IMG/VR virus record: IMGVR_UViG_3300037621_000475
Location: 1-31,364 of that record
DNA length: 31,364 nt
From: a virus
Direction: 5' to 3' (one strand)
Positions 24,783 to 30,505 of the stretch are shown one piece after another; the first letter of the stretch is position 1; every line of letters begins with the position of its first letter. A program made the translations under genes and the position numbers. The notes below the pieces were generated by a model that made no database searches, was not told where the DNA came from, and saw only the letters and a list, made by a program, of their open reading frames with translations.

Positions 24783-25941
24783 ATCCTCGCTTTAATCCTT
24801 TTATTTGCATTTCTTTCCAGTCGTCACTGTCAAGCGTGTATGGAAAAACATTCTCCCAACTTCTTGAACCAATTGTGTGAATACTTTTTATATTTAAATT
24901 ATCTTTCATCATATGATATACTTCTGTGAACGGTTTGTTTTGAAATCCAATTTTCATATCCACTTGTCCAATTTTTATATAACCTAGTGAAAGTTTAGGA
25001 TCATCCCAATCATAATTGTTTTGTTTTAGCCATTTTCTAAAATCATCCATCTCTTGTTTTTTAAAATCATGTGTGTTTTCAGTGATAGTATCTCCCCATT
25101 CTATATCAAACTCGCCAGAATAATACTTTTGATGATTGATTTCTGAACATAATGCTTCGGTCATGACCGGTGCGTGTTCGTCTCTATAAACTTCAAACAA
25201 TGTTTTGCCCACTTGTGACCAATGCAAGTATACACCACCCATTTCTCTATCATACCTATTTTGTTTAAACAGCTCATAGTCCTCTTGGTGCAAATCGTGT
25301 CTGGGTGCATTTAAAAATGTAGTAATTTGTGATGGCCTCATCCACTCAGGTTCAACAACACTTTTCCTGTATGACAGAACCCAGCTCTCAATCTCATGAC
25401 ATATATTGTTCAATTGTCTAATTGCATACTTGGTTTCGTTGTCTGCTTGTTTGTAGAAGTCTGATATTTTCCATGCTGTACCTTGTAGTTCTTCAAAATA
25501 CCTGTGCAATAAATTGCAGGCGTCGTGCTTTAGTCTAAGTCCTGGAGTTTCTTTTTCTGGTCCTAGGCCTACTTTCAACCTAGAACTAAATTGAAAATCA
25601 TCTACTGTAAATGGATTGATATATTCATATGGTGGATCAAACTTGAAAGAATTGATCTGAGCTATATGTTTGTTCAAATCACTACATAAAAAAGATAAAT
25701 TTCTCTTTGAATCAGCCCAACCTAAAAAACAAAAATTTTTTTCTAATATTCTTTTCTTCTCGAGATTGTCCTTGAGAGCTTCAATAAATCTTCTGCCTAG
25801 GGGTGTATCGTATAAATGAATCCTTATTTGCTTGTTGTCATATTGTACAACAATGTTTTCAAATAAAAAATTAAATTCTGCTTTTTTCTCTATAGATGGC
25901 ACTGTTGGCTCCGTGTTCGGCACATTCCACTTCCACGACAT
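24760..25941 (-). CDS. Hypothetical protein, 393 aa
   Basis: Not recognised. I start at 25941 (MSWKWNVPNTEPTVPSIEKK); the frame stays open to 26016 but the added residues look like out-of-frame queD. The protein is rich in charged and aromatic residues, with LFENIVVQYDNKQIRIHLY near the N-terminus, a long helical middle (HRYFEELQGTAWKISDFY), an R-E-MGGVYLHWSQVGKTLF stretch, and GYIKIGQVDMKIGFQ near the C-terminus. No signal or membrane segment. It overlaps queD by 71 nt and the glycosyltransferase gene by 23 nt, so it is embedded in a translation-coupled series. I believe homologues occur in marine T4-like phages; role unknown. Confidence 0.7.
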   Translation of the reverse strand: MSWKWNVPNTEPTVPSIEKKAEFNFLFENIVVQYDNKQIRIHLYDTPLGRRFIEALKDNLEKKRILEKNFCFLGWADSKRNLSFLCSDLNKHIAQINSFKFDPPYEYINPFTVDDFQFSSRLKVGLGPEKETPGLRLKHDACNLLHRYFEELQGTAWKISDFYKQADNETKYAIRQLNNICHEIESWVLSYRKSVVEPEWMRPSQITTFLNAPRHDLHQEDYELFKQNRYDREMGGVYLHWSQVGKTLFEVYRDEHAPVMTEALCSEINHQKYYSGEFDIEWGDTITENTHDFKKQEMDDFRKWLKQNNYDWDDPKLSLGYIKIGQVDMKIGFQNKPFTEVYHMMKDNLNIKSIHTIGSRSWENVFPYTLDSDDWKEMQIKGLKRGYESRSMR

Positions 25942-26329
25942 AGCATCTATTGTCAGTTTTCTCTCTGATAAGTTTGTCCGCGAATTCAAATGCATGTTTG
26001 GCAAACATCTCAGCACCTACACCATCGAACATTCTTATTTCTGCTAGATCTAATTTTTCTAGTTCTTTGAACTTTTCAAGGTGTGGGTCATTTTTGTCCA
26101 ATGCAAGTTTATGATCGAAGTTATCCTCCAGCCATGCCTTTAAAGGCTTCAAACCTCCAAAGTCCACTGCCCAGTTCTTGTCGTCTAGTGCATCACAACC
26201 AAATGTGAATCTAAACTGTAAACTGTATCCGTGTAGCAAATGACAATGTGAGTGATCTGCATTAGGTTGCCTGAACACACAGGCTAGTCCTATGTTGTGT
26301 CCGTATGTTTTAGTTGAGTAGTAAGTCAT
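25871..26329 (-). CDS. queD: QueD-like 6-carboxytetrahydropterin synthase
   Basis: 152 aa. QueD/PTPS family: DHSHCHLLHGYSLQ (25-38) supplies C29 and zinc-binding His residues, WAVDFGGLK (53-61) and FDHKLAL (71-77) are signature motifs, and E135/E138-H139 lie in VECAEHGAN near the C-terminus. It belongs to a subgroup where the canonical HGH reads HGY and extra His residues (H26, H28) precede it. QueD makes 6-carboxytetrahydropterin on the route to preQ0 and queuosine or 7-deazaguanine DNA. No queC, queE, folE or transglycosylase gene lies in the window, so this step would feed host or elsewhere-encoded enzymes. The ribosome site AAGGAG is strong, and the leader can form a pseudoknot. Confidence 0.85.
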   Translation of the reverse strand: MTYYSTKTYGHNIGLACVFRQPNADHSHCHLLHGYSLQFRFTFGCDALDDKNWAVDFGGLKPLKAWLEDNFDHKLALDKNDPHLEKFKELEKLDLAEIRMFDGVGAEMFAKHAFEFADKLIREKTDNRCYVVEVECAEHGANSAIYREKSRI

Positions 26330-26347
26330 CTTTTCTCCTTAATTGAT

Positions 26348-26392
26348 GACTTGCAGAGTGTTTATAGAGGGATGAAAGTCTTTGAGTCCTCT
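26348..26392 (-). promoter_or_regulatory. Possible pseudoknot riboswitch in the queD leader
   Basis: On the minus strand AGAGG (26388-26392) pairs with CCTCT (26366-26370), and within that loop GACTT (26376-26380) pairs with AAGTC (26348-26352) lying downstream. This forms an H-type pseudoknot ending 9 nt before the AAGGAG site. CCTCTATAAA right after stem 1 resembles preQ1-I riboswitches, but loop lengths and the A-rich tail differ from the consensus. Pairing is seen; ligand control is inferred. Confidence 0.35.
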
Positions 26393-26394
26393 CA

Positions 26395-26655
26395 TTAGTG
26401 CAATCTCTTTTTAATATCCTCGAGATCAAATCCTAATTCTGTTTCTGACTTGTTTCTTATCTTGTCAGTAAGTTCGTTTGGTATATTTAACTCACCATCA
26501 ATAATGCTCTTTAAAAAATGTATTAATATTGTAAACTCAGGCCTCTGTGACAACGTTTCCGGGTCAATTCCATGTTTCTCCATTGCATTAAGCATGGCTT
26601 CTGTCACATCAATAAGAGAGTTAATACTTTTGTTGTGTTTTTCAAAATGTTTCAT
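26395..26655 (-). CDS. Small hypothetical protein, 86 aa
   Basis: Helical and acidic: KHNKSINSLIDVTEAMLNAM, EFTILIHFLKSIIDG, then SETELGFDLEDIKKRLH. No motif recognised. It follows the Sm-like gene with a 1-nt TAATG overlap, so both are translated together, and 65 nt separate it from queD. The TATAAT touching its start comes from the Val-stop end of the Sm-like gene. A partner of the Sm-like protein is possible. Confidence 0.65.
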   Translation of the reverse strand: MKHFEKHNKSINSLIDVTEAMLNAMEKHGIDPETLSQRPEFTILIHFLKSIIDGELNIPNELTDKIRNKSETELGFDLEDIKKRLH

Positions 26656-26960
26656 TATACAATAATTTTTGGTTTCTCAGGTGTTTTGATAGTCTGGAAC
26701 ACTCTTTTGTATTCTTCTTCTATTTTTGAATTAATAACTGAGACGCACTGTATCTTGTCTTTGGCGATAGTAATTTCTTTTTCTTGATCTGCAGTTGAGA
26801 AGAAAGTACCAAATGCAAGGCCTTGTGGCCCTTGCATTAATGTCAATGCTTTTTTAATTTCAATTGTAGTCTCGGTTTGTGATTGCAGAGTAGAGATCAC
26901 CTCTTCACCATGCATTAATTTAAGAGTTATAAGATCTCCATCTTTATATTTTTCAAACAT
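26655..26960 (-). CDS. Sm-like (LSm/Hfq-type) fold protein
   Basis: 101 aa. The N-terminal half follows the Sm1 pattern of strands: GDLITLKLMHGEEVISTLQS then TTIEIKKALTLMQ, with a second block EITIAKDKIQCVSVINSKIE. Glycines and the LxxGEEV turn fit Sm-like proteins, and I believe small proteins of this kind occur in T4-like cyanophages; RNA binding is not proven. The start at 26960 is fixed by a perfect promoter placing +1 exactly on the ATG and by the absence of a Shine-Dalgarno. It is downstream of the MBD4-like glycosylase gene (14-nt gap). Confidence 0.55.
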   Translation of the reverse strand: MFEKYKDGDLITLKLMHGEEVISTLQSQTETTIEIKKALTLMQGPQGLAFGTFFSTADQEKEITIAKDKIQCVSVINSKIEEEYKRVFQTIKTPEKPKIIV

Positions 26961-26966
26961 AATACT

Positions 26967-26994
26967 ATTATAAACTATACTGTCAATTTGTCAA
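26967..26994 (-). promoter_or_regulatory. Consensus sigma70 promoter, leaderless layout (Sm-like gene)
   Basis: Perfect TTGACA (26989-26994), 16-nt spacer, perfect TATAAT (26967-26972), then 6 nt to ATG. Predicted +1 is 26960, the A of the start codon. The -35 lies inside the 3' end of the glycosylase gene. Confidence 0.7.
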
Positions 26995-27385
26995 TGTATT
27001 TCCTCAATTCCTTGTCTTGCACATTAGGTGGAATATGGTTGAAGAAGAAAATTTGGTAACTGTCAGAGCCATACTTGCCAATACCGTGCAGGTCACTTGC
27101 TTCTTTACCGTCCCAGCTCAAAAATTCAACACTCATGTTTCTAATTCTTTTAGCTCTAACTTTCCACATGCCTAATGGCTTGAGTAAATTTTCTTGAGTT
27201 TTTTGTCGGCCTCTTATAAAAGATACTGGATCAGGATAACGTGCAAATAACTTGGGCAATATCTGTTTAACTTGTTTTCTGTAAGTCAAATTAAGACACA
27301 TTACAGCAACCATGTGTTTCCACTTTTTGTATGGTCCACGTATCTGTTCTTGCACCATTAAATGATCAACCATTTTTTTACTCAT
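26975..27385 (-). CDS. MBD4-like DNA glycosylase (HhH-GPD)
   Basis: 136 aa, the size of the isolated catalytic domain of vertebrate MBD4. The match by eye is strong: MVAVMCLNLTYRKQVKQILP, KLFARYPDPVSFI, NLLKPLGMWKVRAKRI, then the helix-hairpin-helix LHGIGKYGSDSYQIFF (99-114) and QDKELRKYIDKL (123-134), where D124 sits like the MBD4 catalytic Asp. MBD4 removes T or U opposite G, so a phage version could repair deaminated cytosine or 5-methylcytosine, or act on modified bases. No metal-cluster cysteines as in MutY/Nth. It starts at 27385 with a perfect leaderless-type promoter. Assignment fairly sure; substrate unknown. Confidence 0.75.
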   Translation of the reverse strand: MSKKMVDHLMVQEQIRGPYKKWKHMVAVMCLNLTYRKQVKQILPKLFARYPDPVSFIRGRQKTQENLLKPLGMWKVRAKRIRNMSVEFLSWDGKEASDLHGIGKYGSDSYQIFFFNHIPPNVQDKELRKYIDKLTV

Positions 27386-27391
27386 ACTACA

Positions 27392-27419
27392 ATTATATTT
27401 GTTATTTTTATTTTGTCAA
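27392..27419 (-). promoter_or_regulatory. Consensus sigma70 promoter, leaderless layout (glycosylase)
   Basis: Perfect TTGACA (27414-27419), 16-nt spacer, perfect TATAAT (27392-27397), 6 nt, ATG. Predicted +1 is 27385, the first base of the start codon. The -35 overlaps the 3' end of the upstream gene. Confidence 0.7.
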
Positions 27420-28046
27420 CTGCTTGTTAACGAACTTGGCAAGACCTTCGTAGGTGTCTTGGAAGACATTTTTATTAGCCTTCCATTCTTCTGGCATTTT
27501 CCAACCATCTTCATTTACCACAATCCATCTGCAATCCGAATGCTCGAAAAGTTTGTTGAACTGATATATCCAATAACTTGGATCGACAGGTCTTTTAATA
27601 TAGGTGTAGCCTGTGCTACCTTTGTATATGTTGTTGACATTTTCTGGCTTTTGTTCCTTGCCCAAACCATATAGGTCCATGCCAACTAGGAATATGGCTT
27701 TTGGTTTGAAGCTCATGCCGACCAGTGCCGCAAACTGTCCGGTACCCCAATGGAAAGGATTATCCTGTCTCTTGTCTCCTTCGTAGGGCAACTCCGGCAC
27801 TTTCTTTACATTAGACCAAAAGGCAAATTGTTTGTACCAGTCTTCTCTGGTATAGATTGTTGTATTTTTACCAACTGTGTTAGCGGCCTCTTGGCACATA
27901 TGCCTGTCAGCACAAACCACATATTCTAGGTTGTGATCTCTAAACATGGCATTACAGCCAACCATTGTTGTAACACTTTTGAGTGGTGTTATATCAAAAC
28001 CTCTTCTGCTCTCACCGTTTCCTATTACACTTACAAACTTGGTCAT
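27408..28046 (-). CDS. IGNGESR-family protein (Rossmann-like, paralogue B)
   Basis: 212 aa. Shares IGNGESRRGFDI (8-19) and MVGCNAMFRDHNL (28-40) with the 247-aa protein at 21522-22265, and has YVVCADRHM, WGTGQFAALVGMSFKPKAIF and FLVGMDLYGLG as Rossmann-like strands. Same probable fold, clear paralogue, but the second half differs (TGYTYIKRPVDPSYWIYQF and WIVVNEDGWKMP). Likely a different substrate. It has an 81-nt upstream gap with a late-type box at its far end and no Shine-Dalgarno. The role is unknown; proximity to repair genes is not informative. Confidence 0.6.
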   Translation of the reverse strand: MTKFVSVIGNGESRRGFDITPLKSVTTMVGCNAMFRDHNLEYVVCADRHMCQEAANTVGKNTTIYTREDWYKQFAFWSNVKKVPELPYEGDKRQDNPFHWGTGQFAALVGMSFKPKAIFLVGMDLYGLGKEQKPENVNNIYKGSTGYTYIKRPVDPSYWIYQFNKLFEHSDCRWIVVNEDGWKMPEEWKANKNVFQDTYEGLAKFVNKQLTK

Positions 28047-28084
28047 AATGTTGTTTAAATACCCCTTTAGACTGCTTTAGAGCG

Positions 28085-28094
28085 GCGTATACGC
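28085..28094. repeat. Perfect 10-bp palindrome GCGTATACGC
   Basis: Lies in the 81-nt gap (28047-28127) between the 87-aa gene and paralogue B, flanked by GCTTT and AAAGC that can pair around it on the minus strand. It could be a leader hairpin, an operator, or a weak terminator without a U tract. Confidence 0.35.
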
Positions 28095-28127
28095 ATGGTA
28101 AAAGCACTCTTGGAATAGTTGTATATC

Positions 28128-28391
28128 CTATTTATTGGCCATAATTAAATGCCAGACTGTCTTGTAGTGTTTCCATGCTTTACCAAGTGCAGGATACTTT
28201 CTCCTCATTTTGACAGCGTGTTCGTTTACCATATCATCCTCATCTCGAACAGTTTCTAAATCTTTTGAATATTGACTTTGTGAAACTAGCCTGCCTCTAC
28301 TTCCGTCTTTTTTCTGCACATAAACAGTCTCCCCACCATCAGGTGATATGTATATTTCTTCTCTTCTCTTTAATTTTTTTACTTTTCTCAT
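28128..28391 (-). CDS. Small basic hypothetical protein
   Basis: 87 aa, strongly basic (MRKVKKLKRREEIYISPDGG, then VYVQKKDGSRGRLVSQSQYS, later KMRRKYPALGKAWKHYKTVW). No family recognised; the charge suggests nucleic-acid contact. Translation is coupled to the HIT gene by a TAATG overlap at 28391. Real coding is likely from this coupling. Confidence 0.6.
   Translation of the reverse strand: MRKVKKLKRREEIYISPDGGETVYVQKKDGSRGRLVSQSQYSKDLETVRDEDDMVNEHAVKMRRKYPALGKAWKHYKTVWHLIMANK
28129..28136 (-). promoter_or_regulatory. Late-type box AATAAATA ahead of paralogue B
   Basis: Overlaps the stop codon of the 87-aa gene. A transcript from here would carry a leader of roughly 75 nt with the GCGTATACGC palindrome. 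The layout matches the SPASM gene leader at 23945-24083. Confidence 0.4.
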
Positions 28392-28798
28392 TAGTAATAA
28401 TTAGTGTGGTCACCAGAGGGTACAGATAATCTTATACCGTTATGAGAATCTCCCTCATGGTCGTTTTTGTTTCTTGGGATAAAATGTATGTGTGGCCAAA
28501 ATATGCTCTGTCCTGCCGCGGCACCTCTGTTTTGTCCAACGTTGAATCCATCCATCTTGCCTTCTTCTATCCATTTTTCTCCGCAGTAGTAGGCCAGTTT
28601 GTATGCTTCTGCTATTGTGACTGGATCATTTTTCTTAGGTACAAAAAGTAGATGTCCTTTTACTACCGGATACTTGTCTCGGAATACGCCACAATGTTCG
28701 TTTTCAAATATAGGGTTGTCATTACCAACCCATGTTGATTCATTATAGCTGTCAATTTTTTCCCAGGGTTTCTTGTAGATAGGTTTTTTTGATTGCAT
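28391..28798 (-). CDS. HIT-family protein
   Basis: 135 aa. VKGHLLFVPKK (47-57) and GQNRGAAAGQSIFWPHIHFI (88-107) are the HIT nucleotide-binding and active-site segments; NRGAAAGQ matches the family strongly. The motif is normally HxHxH. Here the first His is Trp (W101) while H103, which should carry the nucleotidyl intermediate, and H105 remain. Family members hydrolyse nucleotide phosphoramidates, ApnA or similar small molecules. The phage role is unknown. The 5' end overlaps the upstream 122-aa gene by 47 nt, and the stop is coupled to the 87-aa gene. A shorter start is possible but would remove family residues only if far downstream. Confidence 0.8.
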   Translation of the reverse strand: MQSKKPIYKKPWEKIDSYNESTWVGNDNPIFENEHCGVFRDKYPVVKGHLLFVPKKNDPVTIAEAYKLAYYCGEKWIEEGKMDGFNVGQNRGAAAGQSIFWPHIHFIPRNKNDHEGDSHNGIRLSVPSGDHTNYY

Positions 28799-29120
28799 TT
28801 GTTTTTATTATTCCTATCTTTATATTACTTGAATTTGGCCTGTGTCGCAACCTTATTTGTTCCCAACGTTTGGTTTTAGTGACACTTGGATTGTATGCAT
28901 TGATGTCCAAAAGATTCACAATAGCTTTCCTTACTTTTTCAGCACCACCGTGTTTCTTACAGGTATCTGATCTTCCAACTTCTACTGTTGTGTCGTTGAT
29001 CTTGATTTTGTACACACATGGTAATCTAATCCATTTTGTTACAGGATCTTTTTTGTGTTTAATTTTGTAGTCTTGTATGGTGTAAAGGTCTTGTATGGAA
29101 TACCATTTAGTATCTGTCAT
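28752..29120 (-). CDS. Basic hypothetical protein, 122 aa
   Basis: Start taken at 29120 (MTDTKWYSIQDLYTIQDYKI); the longer open frame upstream is the shadow of the exonuclease gene. Very basic, with WIRLPCVYKIKINDTTVEVG then RSDTCKKHGGAEKVRKAIVN and a Lys/Arg-rich C-terminus. I see no named family; it could bind nucleic acid. It overlaps the exonuclease gene by 14 nt and the HIT gene by 47 nt, typical of coupled phage genes. Confidence 0.6.
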   Translation of the reverse strand: MTDTKWYSIQDLYTIQDYKIKHKKDPVTKWIRLPCVYKIKINDTTVEVGRSDTCKKHGGAEKVRKAIVNLLDINAYNPSVTKTKRWEQIRLRHRPNSSNIKIGIIKTNAIKKTYLQETLGKN

Positions 29121-29646
29121 TTTTAATACCCAACTGCTGAAAAACTTGCTGAACTTTTCTTGCTTGGAAGTAACAGTCTTCGAGTGCGTTGTGTAGTCCT
29201 GTTCTCTTTTCATTTGGATCACGAGGCACAAGACTGAACAGTGTTCTGGAGTCTCTGATCTGCCAGTAGTTCCAGGGCACAGGCACATCCATCTGTGCGT
29301 AAAAATTTTGTAGTATTGCGTAGTCAAACAAAGGACCTTGACACCAAAATACGTCTACACCCACGCTCCACTTGTTCAATTGTTTAATGAAGTATTTCAA
29401 ATCTATTCTGTCATGGTCGCCTAGTGCTTCTTCCCTCACGTCCTCTGCCTGTTTGCCCCACCATTCAACTGTGTCCTCCATTATATCTCGGCCCATGGCA
29501 GTTTGTGAATCAACATCTATTCTGTAATATAATCCTTGTGATGGTTCTATATTCTTGTACGGATCAAATTTCACACCACCTATCGTAAGTATGGTAGCAT
29601 TTGGTCGTGTGGAAAGTGTTTCAAGATCTATCATTGCGTGAATCAT
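29107..29646 (-). CDS. DEDD-type 3'-5' exonuclease
   Basis: 179 aa. DEDDh exonuclease residues are in place: D7 and E9 in MIDLETLSTRPN, D108 in GPLFDYAILQ, H152 and D157 in LHNALEDCYFQAR. The TIGGVKFDPY strand and an RTLFSL helix fit the Rv2179c/DexA-like group found in T4-like phages. T4 DexA is a 3'-5' DNA exonuclease, while Rv2179c-like members act on RNA, so the substrate is open. The start at 29646 lies exactly at the predicted +1 of a sigma70-like promoter and has no Shine-Dalgarno. It heads the gene run that continues to the 122-aa protein and HIT. Confidence 0.85.
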   Translation of the reverse strand: MIHAMIDLETLSTRPNATILTIGGVKFDPYKNIEPSQGLYYRIDVDSQTAMGRDIMEDTVEWWGKQAEDVREEALGDHDRIDLKYFIKQLNKWSVGVDVFWCQGPLFDYAILQNFYAQMDVPVPWNYWQIRDSRTLFSLVPRDPNEKRTGLHNALEDCYFQARKVQQVFQQLGIKNDRY

Positions 29647-29652
29647 ACCAAT

Positions 29653-29681
29653 ATTATACTATAGAAAACGTGTGTCGTCAA
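29653..29681 (-). promoter_or_regulatory. sigma70-like promoter, leaderless layout (exonuclease)
   Basis: TTGACG (29676-29681), 17-nt spacer, perfect TATAAT (29653-29658), 6 nt, ATG. Predicted +1 is 29646, the A of the start codon. It lies wholly in a 35-nt intergenic gap. Confidence 0.7.
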
Positions 29682-29948
29682 CTAGGCGTCTATGCCTGAA
29701 TGTCCTGGATCTGGGTTAAACAATGATGGCTTATTACCATTATCCATGAATTTTTGGAATTCGTCTAGTTGTTGTTCGTTGAAGCAGTGTATCTCACCAG
29801 ATGACATTGGGTACATCTGTTGCATATATGCTGTTGTCTGTAGGGCAGTTGAATAGCAGGTATCATAATTGCTGAAAGTAGATGTAGGATCAAATACGGC
29901 ATCACAATCTATACCAAAACATATGATCATTACCATTACAAATTTCAT
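29682..29948 (-). CDS. Small exported-looking protein
   Basis: 88 aa. Begins MKFVMVMIICFGIDCDAVFD, a short basic start and hydrophobic run that may be a signal peptide or membrane anchor. Cysteines at about 10, 15, 31 and 55 could form disulfides outside the cytoplasm. The C-terminus is Pro/Asp-rich (FNPDPGHSGIDA). No family recognised. A TAAATA box at 29954-29959 is 5 nt upstream and may give a leaderless late message. It lies between the exonuclease and the small membrane genes, where lysis-related proteins could be expected. Confidence 0.55.
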   Translation of the reverse strand: MKFVMVMIICFGIDCDAVFDPTSTFSNYDTCYSTALQTTAYMQQMYPMSSGEIHCFNEQQLDEFQKFMDNGNKPSLFNPDPGHSGIDA

Positions 29949-29985
29949 ACAAATATTTAAACTATAAAATACAGAAGTTAAACTA

Positions 29986-30219
29986 CTACTTCTTACGTTT
30001 TTTGCTAAACGTTCGCACCTTGGTTTGCAGTCGAATTAGATCGTTGTCAAGTAATCTTACTCTGTCAATCAATTTTATGAGTGTGGCCGATGTTGATGAC
30101 AACTTAGGTTTGATTTGATTTACAATGTAGTTGTAGAGATACCAGATGAAATATGCAAGAAAGAAAACTGCAACTACCGGAAATCCATAATCGTTGATTA
30201 GTGTTACTATGTCCATCAA
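29986..30219 (-). CDS. Small membrane protein with coiled coil (A)
   Basis: 77 aa. One transmembrane helix near the N-terminus (FPVVAVFFLAYFIWYLYNYI, 13-32) follows a short MDIVTLINDYG, like YvrJ-type or holin-like peptides. The rest is a basic coiled coil ending in RTFSKKRKK. Its ATG overlaps the stop of the 92-aa gene by 4 nt, and both have the same plan (short N-terminus, one hydrophobic helix, coiled coil), so they look like tandem paralogues or partners. A holin pair is one possibility. No lysin gene is in view. Confidence 0.65.
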   Translation of the reverse strand: MMDIVTLINDYGFPVVAVFFLAYFIWYLYNYIVNQIKPKLSSTSATLIKLIDRVRLLDNDLIRLQTKVRTFSKKRKK

Positions 30220-30494
30220 TCTTTCCTTGCGTCCACTTTGCCGTCAGCTCTTGCAATCCTGTCTGTGTCCACAGGCAATCCAAGTCGTTCAGATACTTCT
30301 TGGTCAATTTTTAATATGTCATTATTCATTGTTTTTACTCTGTTGTCTAGTTGTGTAATGACATTTTCAATAAAAGTAATGCTACTTACAACCGAGCCCA
30401 AGATATACTTGATAATGATCATTATAAAAGCACCAAGTCCCACTGTTGCCGCAATAGGCATGCCAAGTTCTGCTACTAGATTCCAAAAGCTCAT
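30216..30494 (-). CDS. Small membrane protein with coiled coil (B)
   Basis: 92 aa. SFWNLVAELGMPIAATVGLG then AFIMIIIKYILGSVVSSITF gives a transmembrane region at about 10-36. A heptad-rich helix follows (ITQLDNRVKTMNNDILKIDQ) and then a charged tail (RIARADGKVDARKD). Coupled to gene A by an ATGA overlap. A GTTAAATA box at 30503-30510 lies 8 nt upstream of the ATG. The arrangement suits a membrane complex, perhaps a holin and its modulator, but this is not shown by the sequence alone. Confidence 0.65.
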   Translation of the reverse strand: MSFWNLVAELGMPIAATVGLGAFIMIIIKYILGSVVSSITFIENVITQLDNRVKTMNNDILKIDQEVSERLGLPVDTDRIARADGKVDARKD

Positions 30495-30505
30495 TATATG
30501 TGTAT

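Noticed and set aside
25871-26394. A complete queuosine or 7-deazaguanine DNA modification operon
   Set aside because: Only queD is seen; neither radical SAM protein has QueE features, and no queC, folE or transglycosylase is in the window.
26654-26659. TATAAT box at the start of the 86-aa gene
   Set aside because: Again produced by a Val-stop end and the TAATG overlap; no -35 box.
29121-29327. N-terminal extension of the 122-aa basic protein
   Set aside because: It overlaps the exonuclease gene fully in another frame and shows shadow composition.
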